From contig CANTAL010000095.1 in the NCBI GenBank assembly GCA_947650365.1, positions 682,001 through 746,000 of the forward strand: 64,000 bases of DNA, read 5' to 3'. This DNA comes from Chamaelirium japonicum (lineage: Eukaryota > Streptophyta > Magnoliopsida > Liliales > Melanthiaceae). This document shows, piece by piece, positions 58,790-64,000 of this stretch (within the stretch, counting starts at the first letter, position 1; every line of letters begins with the position of its first letter). A program made the position numbers and the translations under genes. The notes below the pieces were generated by a model. It did no database searches and was not told the origin of the DNA. It saw nothing but the letters and a program-made list of their open reading frames with translations.

Positions 58790-59030
58790 CGAGCTTGGGC
58801 GGGCTCCTGCGAGAGCATGGGCGAGCTCCTGAGCGAGCTATGTGAGCTCATGCGCGAGCTAGGTGAGCTCCTGAGCGAACATAGGCGAGCTCCTGTGCGA
58901 GCTAGGCGAGCTCATGCGAGAGCATGGGCGAGCTCCTGCGCGAGCTAGGCGAGCTCGTGCGAGAGCATGGGCGAGCTACTTAGCGAGCTCTTGACCTTGT
59001 GCGAGCTCCTCAGCGAGCTCTTGGCCTTGA
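58790..59030. repeat. GAGCT-rich short tandem repeats in LTR
   Basis: About 20 imperfect copies of a 10-11 bp unit built on gcgagctcctg and gcgagctaggc, often paired into 21-22 bp units that alternate with gagagcatgggc. GAGCTC is itself palindromic, so both strands look alike. The array decays toward 59030. Confidence 0.85.
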
Positions 59031-59087
59031 GCCCCTTCAGCCCAATGTGGATCTCGCTCCACTGTCAAGATGATTTTAGTGAGCACG

Positions 59088-59316
59088 GGGGCGGGAACTC
59101 TTGCGGGGTCTGGGAGGGGCGAACTACACTCAGATACAAGGTGTCCATCCAGCTCCCTGTGGGGGCGAGCTTCTTGCGGACTGGAGAGGGGGCACGCTCC
59201 TTGTGGGCTGGGGGCGAGCTGCACTCAGATACAAGGTGTCCATCCAGCTCCCTGTGGGGGCAAGCTCCTTGCGGGCTGGAAAGGGGGCACGCTCGGCTTC
59301 CGAGGGTTCCAACTCC
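59088..59316. repeat. 95-bp tandem repeat in LTR, two full copies plus a partial
   Basis: The segment starting cactcagatacaaggtgtcc occurs at 59127 and again at 59222, a period of 95 bp. The tail of each copy (gcgggctgg, gggggcacgct) resembles the degenerate sequence before the first copy, so a third decayed copy probably begins near 59088. Confidence 0.85.
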
Positions 59317-59511
59317 TGGACGGGCTCCCTCGAGAACTCTTATCTCAGGTGTGTTTGCAATGCTATCCAAGATATGTGGTTTCTGACTACCCCCAACATT
59401 ACCCCCTCCTGAGGGAGCGACCACGGAGACTTTGTCGCTTGCTCAGGAGTCTTGTTGCACACGACGGTCGAATTGGGAGTTCTAGTCACTTGCGACCTCC
59501 ACCTGGGGATA
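59317..59511. other. LTR spacer between repeat families
   Basis: About 195 bp of unique sequence between the 95-bp and 146-bp repeats. It contains gggttccaactcctggacg and a run around cccccaacattaccccctcc. No gene, promoter or RNA is recognisable. Confidence 0.5.
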
Positions 59512-60418
59512 TGCGGGCACTAACCGTGTGCGGTCTGCGCCGAGAGCTTTGACTGCCAGTACTTCACAAACGCTGGGCGGGGCACGAGCCTCAGCCACGA
59601 GCGATCTCCTTCCGATGCGAGCTTGTCACATACGGCCAGGGTCTGCCTCGGGCGAGCTGCGGGCACCTGCCGCGAGCGGTCTGCGCCGAGAGCTTTGATT
59701 GCCAGTACTTCACAGACGCTGGGCGGGCCACGAGCATCAGCCATGAGCGATCTCCTTCCGATGCGAGCTTGTCACATGCAGTCAGGGTCTGCCTCGGGCG
59801 AGCTGCGGGCACCTGCCGTGAGCGGTCTGCGCCGAGAGCTTTGATTGCCAGTACTTCACAGACGCTGGGCGGGCCACGAGCATCAGCTGCCACGAGCGAT
59901 CTCCTTCCGATACGAGCTTGTCACATGCGGCCAGGGTCTGCCTCGGGCGAGCTGCGGGCACCTACCGCGAGCGGTCTGCGCCGAGAGCTTTGATTGCCAG
60001 TACTTCACAGATGCTGGGCGGGCCACGAGCATCAGCCATGAGCGATCTCCTTCCGATGCGAGCTTGTCACATGCGGTCAGGGTCTGCCTCGGGCGAGCTG
60101 CGGGCACCTGCCATGAGCGGTCTGTGCCGAGAGCTTTGATTGCCAGTACTTCACAGACGCTAGGCGGGCCACGAGTATCAGCCACGAGCGATCTCCTTCC
60201 GATGCGAGCTTGTCACATGGGGTCAGGGTCTGCCTCGGGCGAGCTGCGGGCACCCGCTGTGGGTGATATGCGCCGAGAGTTTCAACTCCCAGTATTTTAC
60301 AAACGCTGGGCGGGCCGCGAGCATCAGCCACGAGCGATCTCCTTCCGATGCAAGCTTGTCACATGCGGTCAGGGTCTGCCCCGGGCGAGCTGCGGGCACC
60401 TGCCGTGAGCGGTCTTGT
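59512..60418. repeat. 146-bp tandem repeat in LTR, about 6.2 copies
   Basis: The marker gcgatctccttccgatgc begins at 59601, 59747, 59896, 60042, 60188 and 60334, giving periods of 146, 149, 146, 146 and 146 bp. The 149 step comes from a 3-bp insertion (tgc) near 59888. Each unit also contains gagctgcgggcacc, gccagtacttcacag and cgctgggcgggccacgag. Copies are very similar except the last, which is more diverged (tatgcgccgagagtttcaac). Since 146 is not divisible by three, the many overlapping open frames across both strands here reflect the repeat, not genes. Confidence 0.95.
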
Positions 60419-60722
60419 GACTTGGGTATCGCACCAAATCTCCAACGGTCGCTTCACCTTAAATGTGGCACGAGGATCAGTGCTGATACAGCGAATCTCA
60501 TCATGAGATCCCGATCGGTGCGGGACACGTGTCTCCTCCTCATTCGCTCTTCTTTTGTCAGTAAATGACAGTGTCGGCGCCGGCGCAGCCTTTTCCACGC
60601 GTGGCCCACGTGGCGCTCGACGATTGGAAAGAAGCGAGCTGTTGCTTCGATTGCTGTCACATCGCCTCGCCGAGCGTGCTTGGGCATTAACTGTGGATCG
60701 ATTCACCTATCTCTCACTTGCC
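60419..60722 (+). promoter_or_regulatory. Upstream region of the antisense gene, with two G-boxes
   Basis: Non-repetitive sequence between the 146-bp array and the plus-strand TATA box. It contains CACGTG at 60526-60531 (inside the palindrome gacacgtgtc) and at 60607-60612, and ccacgcgtgg at 60595-60604. The second G-box is about 110 bp upstream of the TATA box, a usual distance for plant promoters. The region is also inside the candidate LTR, so it may serve both strands. Confidence 0.45.
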
Positions 60723-60730
60723 TATAAATA
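60723..60730 (+). promoter_or_regulatory. TATA box of the antisense gene
   Basis: TATAAATA within gcctataaataggg. A start site about 30 bp on (near 60753) would give a leader of about 75 nt, rich in C and T (60769-60800), up to the ATG at 60827. The element, leader and start codon are well spaced for a plant RNA polymerase II promoter. Confidence 0.65.
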
Positions 60731-60769
60731 GGGGACGGGGGGCGATTTTTACCGCTGCGTGAAAAACAG

Positions 60770-60786
60770 CTCTCCCTTCTCCCTTT
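60770..60786 (-). other. Candidate polypurine tract (minus strand)
   Basis: Seventeen pyrimidines in a row on +, so seventeen purines on minus, one base from the candidate LTR edge at 60768. In LTR elements this tract primes plus-strand DNA synthesis. Here it also forms the CT-rich leader of the oppositely transcribed gene. Confidence 0.45.
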
Positions 60787-60826
60787 GCTTCTAGCGCTTT
60801 CAGCTCGCTTTAGCCCTTCTGCTCTC

Positions 60827-62227
60827 ATGGCTTCCGCTGCTGACGTTGCTGCTGTTGTTGCTGCCGCTGCTGCCGCCGCCCAGGCCGCCGAGCCCGCCAC
60901 CGAAAGGGCGGTGGTCTGGCTGCAAAACCCCGTCGGGGTGCCCGTCGGGGACAGTATCCGGGCAGCGATCGATCTCCCTCGGGAGATCCTTGTCACCGAG
61001 ATGCCACTCTCGGGGAGGCCGCCCCAGGGCACAGTAGCTTCTGTCGGGCTGCTGTGGTCCGGGCTGCGGTTCCCCCTGAGTAATCTCGCCGGGGAGCTCC
61101 TGGAGTTGACGGGGCTTTGCCCCGCCCAACTCTCAGGAAACTTCTGGGGGATACTCTATGGGCTGTCCCAGCTGGAGACCGCTCTGAAGGCGAGGATCCC
61201 ACTGAGCTACTTGCTCAAAAAGTGGCTCCTCAAGCCCTCACCGGTCTTCAGCACCGCGGGCTGCGGCTACTTCTACCTCGCCGGGTGGCCTGGCGAGGTG
61301 CTCCCCTTCTCCACCATCGAGAGCAAGGACCGCCACTGGAAGGACTATCCTTTCGTGGTGGTCGGCGACTGGCGCGAGCGGCACAGCGGAGTCCCGGCTC
61401 ACCCCGGGGTTCCCCCGACGGCGGTCTTTCGGGAGATCTCCTTCTACAAGGCGGGGAAGAAGAAGTGCATCGCTCCCGACCGGGAGCGATCTCTGGACGA
61501 GGCGATCCTCCACTACCTCGGCGGGCGGACTCCGGAGAAGATCACCGCTCCCGACTTCGCCTTCCAGCTGAAGGACGGGAAGACCGGCGCTATTCTGCTG
61601 AAGCAAAAGATCGTTCAGAAAAAGAAAGAGGAGGAGATCGACGCTATTCCGCCGATGCAGAACGCTCCTCCCTCCAAAGGGGCCAGCAAGGGGGCCGGGA
61701 GCTCGGGAGGCAACCCCCGCAAGAAGACGGTCCGGAGGCGGGCTTCGCCCATCCGCCTCAACGACCCCGACACCATAGAGATGCTCCGCCAGGGCGAAGC
61801 TTCCGCTCCTCCGCAACCTCCTCGCCCGGACACCGGCCCAGGTCAGCCTCCCGCCCCAACTCCAATTGTCCGCCGCAAGATCCAAATGGTTGAGCCCGAC
61901 GACCCGAACATCGACCTTCCGCTTACCATGGCGGAAGTCGAATCCGGGATGGCTCAAATTCTAATGGGCTACTTCCCGGGCGATCTGACCGTCCCGCTTC
62001 GTGTAGCAGTGCTGACGCCGGAGATGGAGGCCCGCGGGAAGAAGAAGGCCAAGCGCGCGGGGCCCACGCCTTCTAACGTCCAGGCGGAGCAACGGCGGAA
62101 AGCGCTGGAGGAGGCGGGCTTGGACTCGGAGCCCAGTTGGACGGACTCTACGGAGGAGGCAACAGGCTCCGAGGAGGAAGAGCTCGCCCCTCAAGCTCTT
62201 CGGGCGGAGCCTGTCGCCCCCGCCTAA
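60827..62227 (+). CDS. Antisense ORF, N-terminal part: 'putative gypsy type transposon' (Transposase_28-like) protein
   Basis: 466 codons from the ATG at 60827 to a TAA at 62225-62227. I chose this ATG because it follows a TATA box and CT-rich leader and begins ATGGCTTCC, common in plants; no upstream ATG is in frame. Residues 2-25 are mostly alanine. Residues about 65-182 resemble the Transposase_28 / putative gypsy type transposon family: FPLSNLAGELLELTGLCPAQL (82-102), an NFWGIL segment (105-110), GYFYLAG (147-153), and SKDRHWKDYPFVVVGDW (166-182). From about residue 250 the chain is low-complexity: lysine-rich (260-270), proline-rich (326-347), with basic clusters NPRKKTVRRRAS (296-307) and GKKKAKR (404-410) that could be nuclear localisation signals, and an acidic tail. 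The molecular function of this family is not established; no catalytic triad is visible. The frame continues after the stop, so this is probably the first part of one longer protein. The assignment is from memory of the family pattern. Confidence 0.7.
   Translation: MASAADVAAVVAAAAAAAQAAEPATERAVVWLQNPVGVPVGDSIRAAIDLPREILVTEMPLSGRPPQGTVASVGLLWSGLRFPLSNLAGELLELTGLCPAQLSGNFWGILYGLSQLETALKARIPLSYLLKKWLLKPSPVFSTAGCGYFYLAGWPGEVLPFSTIESKDRHWKDYPFVVVGDWRERHSGVPAHPGVPPTAVFREISFYKAGKKKCIAPDRERSLDEAILHYLGGRTPEKITAPDFAFQLKDGKTGAILLKQKIVQKKKEEEIDAIPPMQNAPPSKGASKGAGSSGGNPRKKTVRRRASPIRLNDPDTIEMLRQGEASAPPQPPRPDTGPGQPPAPTPIVRRKIQMVEPDDPNIDLPLTMAEVESGMAQILMGYFPGDLTVPLRVAVLTPEMEARGKKKAKRAGPTPSNVQAEQRRKALEEAGLDSEPSWTDSTEEATGSEEEELAPQALRAEPVAPA
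60832..60890 (+). repeat. Trinucleotide-rich run coding for alanine
   Basis: A gct/gcc/gtt-rich stretch at the start of the coding region, encoding mostly alanine and valine. Such runs are slippage-prone and likely vary in length between copies. Confidence 0.6.
62225..62227 (+). other. In-frame TAA splitting the antisense ORF
   Basis: The stop lies between two parts of the same reading frame: 466 sense codons before it and 382 after. The downstream part has no in-frame ATG near its start, which argues for an interrupted single gene (nonsense mutation) rather than two genes. Readthrough, or a splice that removes the stop, cannot be excluded. Confidence 0.75.
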
Positions 62228-63376
62228 GTGGAGAAGCCCGCAGCTCCATCAGTTCCCGCACCAGGGGTGGGACCGAGCAGGCAGGAGCTTCCACCTCCCG
62301 CCGATGGGGCAGGGGTCCAGCAGGGCGAATCCGTCACCGTCGCTGCGACCTCCTTGCCGGCGTCGGCTCCACCTCCCGCGGCCTCTACACCGGCGGCCGC
62401 TCCAGCTCCCACCCCTCCGGCCTCGCCTCCTGCAGAAGGCCAGGAGGGAGCGGGCTCCCAGCAGGGCTTAGGGGACCTAGTCTACAGGTCCCCTAGCTTT
62501 GTAGACATTGGCTCCGACTCCGAGTCCTTCTGCTCAGAGTCGGAGGCCAAGGGGGCCACGGCGGACCCTCCGAGCTCGCCAGGAGCCGGAGCTCGCCCGG
62601 GGGAGGTGATAGCCCCCACTCCTCCCGGCGTGCCCCCTCCTTCCGGAGCTCCCGGGGGTCCCAGCGCGGGCTCCTCTGCGGAGGAGGGGAGGGCGCCCTA
62701 CTACGTGCGGCAGCTGCTAGGCCGCAATGTTTTCGCGTGTGCTCCCTTCGCTTCCATAAGCGAACGCCTTGCCGAGGTACTCACCACACCTGTCTCCGTA
62801 CAACTTTTAGTCTCAATTCTTGCTAACTCTTTCACCTTCCTTATGCAGGCGGAGAAGCAGAGCCAGGCGCTGGCCGCGGAGGTCGCTAGGGCCGGGAAAG
62901 CGCTGGCCGCCTTGTTCGATGATTCCCTTCGGGAGTCCGAGCGCAAGGTAGACGAGCACATCTGCGAGCTTCAGCGAGCCAAGGGCTCCGAGGAGCTGAG
63001 GGCGGAGTCAGAGGCACTGCACCGTAGCGTCAAACCCCTGGCGTCAGGCCTCGCCATGGCCGAGGTAGCCAAAGGCCTGTCCGCTACCGCCCTCCTTAAG
63101 GCCAAGGCGGAGCGAGACGAAGCTGTGTCCGCCCGGGAGGTCGCACAGCGGGAGGCGGCTCAACTTCAAGGCGAGGTCGCTGCTCTGAAGACGGAGATCG
63201 CGGCCTTGAAGGAGACACACGCCAATGGCCTTCGGGCTCAGCAAGGTCGCCTCCAAGCCCAACTGGACGATCTCCTCAAGAAAGGCGCCCTGGCCACTGT
63301 GGAGAAGTACAAGACCGAAAGGTCGAAGAAGCGGCGCCGAGGGGACGACAGTGGGGCGGAGACTAGCAAGCCTTGA
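62228..63376 (+). pseudogene. Antisense ORF, C-terminal part: proline-rich linker and coiled coil
   Basis: In the same frame as the preceding ORF, directly after its stop; 382 codons to the TGA at 63374-63376. The first 100 codons are Pro/Ala/Ser-rich, then acidic serine clusters (DSDSESFCSESE near codons 96-107). Codons 184-207 look unlike the rest and match a short intron (62777-62848). From codon 208 on the sequence is a long helical, heptad-like stretch rich in Ala, Glu, Lys and Arg, with EVAALKTEIAALKE as its clearest heptads, ending in a basic patch RSKKRRRG that could be a nuclear localisation signal. A long coiled-coil C-terminus is typical of plant Transposase_28-type proteins. No own ATG start exists near 62228, so it is probably not translated independently. 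I call it the broken second half of one gene; if readthrough occurs it would be part of a product of about 820-850 residues. Confidence 0.65.
62777..62848 (+). other. Probable 72-bp intron, phase 0
   Basis: Begins GTACTC after a codon ending gag and ends TTATGCAG before gcggag. The interior is T-rich and lower in GC than its surroundings, and contains a good branch-point match (tgctaac at 62821-62827), about 22 nt before the AG. Its length is divisible by three, it starts between codons, and it has no in-frame stop, so both spliced and unspliced forms stay open. Translated, it gives a hydrophobic stretch (SVQLLVSILANSF) out of place between acidic and helical parts. Confidence 0.7.
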
Positions 63377-63440
63377 GCTCGCAGCCTTGCAACTGCCTTT
63401 GTAATTTCTGTCAATCAATGAAATTTATATCTTTTTGAGT
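63377..63440 (+). terminator. 3' UTR and poly(A) region of the antisense gene
   Basis: After the TGA, the sequence turns from GC-rich to AT-rich within 30 bp: tttgtaatttctg, then caatcaatgaaatttatatc. TTTGTAA-type and AATGAA-type elements are usual in plant poly(A) regions. No exact AATAAA is present on this strand here. Confidence 0.5.
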
Positions 63441-63698
63441 TCGCATATGCGTTTCTTTCTTTCTCTGTGCCACTTATGAGTCTGCTCTAGGAGTTTGCAG
63501 CGATCTCGAGAGTGATACCCCGGGCGAGGCAACTAATTCGATTCAACCTTTTATTTTGAAATATATGCAAACGAAAAACTCGGCATGCTCGAAAAAACTC
63601 AAGTCTCTGAGCCCGGAAAACGTTTAAGCGAACCAAAAGACTAAAAACTTCCCTACACTCAAAGACTTAAACCAAACCATTTTTATTGTTAAAGGAAA
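63441..63698. other. Non-coding interval between convergent units
   Basis: AT-richer, no long open frame on either strand. It contains ctttctttctttc-like pyrimidine runs near 63450 and, on the minus strand, two AATAAA matches (63550-63555 and 63682-63687) that could end a minus-strand transcript facing the + strand gene. No RNA gene recognised. Confidence 0.4.
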
Positions 63699-63781
63699 CT
63701 AATAAGTGCTAGCTGCCCCCTGCCCGGTTAATTTCTCTCGATGATCCTGTTTGGCGGGCTCGCCCTTCGAGGGGTTTGCCA

Positions 63782-64000
63782 ACGCCAGGATGCTTCCGTT
63801 CATGGCAGGTGAACGCGAAGGATCCTGGTTAGGTTTAGAGTCCACTAGGCAGTGGACTTCCCCGGGAAGCTCAAGGTCGCCCACTGGCTGCCTCTGAGGA
63901 TCCCGGTCTTGCTTTAAGTCTGCACAACGGCGGACTACCCCGGGAAGCTCAAGGTCGCCCACTAGCTACCTCTGAGGATCCCGGTCTTGCTTTAAGTCCG
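63782..64000 (-). repeat. 78-bp tandem repeat, open at window end
   Basis: ccccgggaagctcaaggtcg begins at 63860 and again at 63938, a period of 78 bp, and the flanking text (tctgaggatcccggtcttgc, cggac) repeats in phase. A diverged earlier copy starts near 63782 (gaaggatcctgg). Because 78 is divisible by three, the minus strand stays open and would encode a 26-residue repeat with GDLELPG and DRDPQRQP, but in the copy nearest the window end a cag-to-tag change introduces a stop. I treat it as a non-coding tandem repeat of the element's 3' region; a repeat-rich coding tail of a minus-strand gene is the alternative. Confidence 0.75.

Larger units (their letters stand above)
58269..60768 (-). repeat. 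Candidate 3' long terminal repeat, 2,500 bp
   Basis: On the + strand the segment starts tgttcggggg and ends gaaaaaca, so in element orientation it runs TGTTTTTC to CCCCCGAACA, with the TG...CA ends expected of an LTR and TGTT/AACA inverted termini. A minus-strand TATA box (58466-58472) lies about 200 bp before its 3' end. The interval between contains gacttgagcgtcggagggtc (58358-58377, minus), a motif I know from plant LTR leader regions, and ttgcaggc near 58301. A 17-nt pyrimidine run at 60770-60786 is a purine tract on the minus strand, in the place expected for the polypurine tract, although one base separates it from the TG. Most of the interior is tandem repeats. Confirmation needs the partner LTR beyond 64000. 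Confidence 0.6.
58269..64000 (-). mobile_element. LTR retrotransposon, 3' part, minus strand, probable Ty3/gypsy Tat-like
   Basis: Base composition changes abruptly at 58269 from AT-rich satellite to GC-rich unique sequence. In minus orientation the visible parts are, from 64000 downward: a 78-bp tandem repeat, an oppositely transcribed ORF (60827-63376), a purine tract, and an LTR ending at 58269. In the literature on Ogre/Tat-lineage elements, an antisense ORF between integrase and the 3' LTR, sometimes of Transposase_28 type, and tandem repeats in the 3' non-coding region are characteristic. No gag, protease, RT, RNase H or integrase is inside the window and the second LTR is not visible, so the lineage and the completeness of the element are inferred. 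A non-autonomous relative is possible. Confidence 0.65.

Noticed and set aside
58460-58948. Overlapping open frames on both strands at 58252-59552
   Set aside because: They lie in GC-rich LTR sequence with short tandem repeats, overlap on both strands, lack promoters and domains, and the products are low-complexity.
59520-60408. Many open frames in the 146-bp repeat, both strands
   Set aside because: The same peptide segments recur in every frame because the 146-bp period shifts frame each copy. They are by-products of the repeat.
58269-60768. Reading the LTR as a plus-strand 5' LTR
   Set aside because: In that sense the TATA box at 60723 would leave only a few tens of bases of R/U5, no tRNA primer-binding site follows 60768, and the leader motif and TATA box near 58269-58480 fit the minus orientation.
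61238-61957. 239-codon open frame on the minus strand (and other frames at 60703-62496)
   Set aside because: They are shadows of the antisense gene in GC-rich DNA. The + strand frame from 60827 has the promoter, start context and family resemblance.
63699-63962. Minus-strand open frame of 87 codons as a gene
   Set aside because: It begins at a GTG, is bounded upstream by a TAG inside the 78-bp repeat, and mostly restates that repeat. Kept only as a tandem repeat.

Overview
The window looks like nuclear DNA from a flowering plant, possibly a monocot given its GC-rich, alanine/proline-rich coding style (an inference). It has two unlike parts. Positions 1-58268 are one uninterrupted AT-rich satellite array. 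Positions 58269-64000 are the GC-rich end of an LTR retrotransposon that appears to have inserted into the satellite. There is no sign of bacterial or organellar sequence and no CRISPR array. I found no RNA gene or host housekeeping gene.

Satellite (1-58268). The basic unit is about 23 bp with core gaattagaatggatc followed by cgtacgaat. A 28-bp variant carries five extra bases (acatt) in the linker, and a 24-bp variant has one extra t. About 2,400 units are present. The array is not simple head-to-tail: by reading both strands I count about 63 orientation switches plus a few single-unit flips. The switch points are not random. A small set of junction sequences recurs, and two of them occur both as themselves and as their exact reverse complements, so whole junction-bearing segments have been copied and inverted. 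At 47884-58268 three composite units of about 2.7-3.5 kb (one + block and one - block each) lie in tandem, followed by a fourth that is cut off by the retrotransposon. A 380-bp inverted duplication with shared private variants lies at 36021-36400 and 38190-38565.

Retrotransposon end (58269-64000). A candidate 2.5-kb LTR (58269-60768) reads on the minus strand: it begins TGTT and ends AACA in element orientation, has a minus-strand TATA box, and carries a plant LTR leader motif. Inside it are three families of tandem repeats (GAGCT-rich 10-11/21-22 bp, 95 bp, and six copies of 146 bp). Next to the LTR, on the opposite (+) strand, is a long gene-like reading frame (60827-63376) with its own TATA box, CT-rich leader, a probable 72-bp phase-0 intron and a poly(A) region. 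Its first half resembles the 'putative gypsy type transposon' (Transposase_28) family; its second half is a coiled coil with a basic tail. One in-frame stop (62225-62227) splits it. After it come a convergent 3' region and a 78-bp tandem repeat that runs off the window end.

The arrangement (3' LTR, antisense ORF next to it, tandem repeats in the 3' non-coding part) matches what is known for Ty3/gypsy Tat-lineage elements. The polymerase genes would lie beyond 64000 on the minus strand and are not visible here, so lineage assignment is inference.
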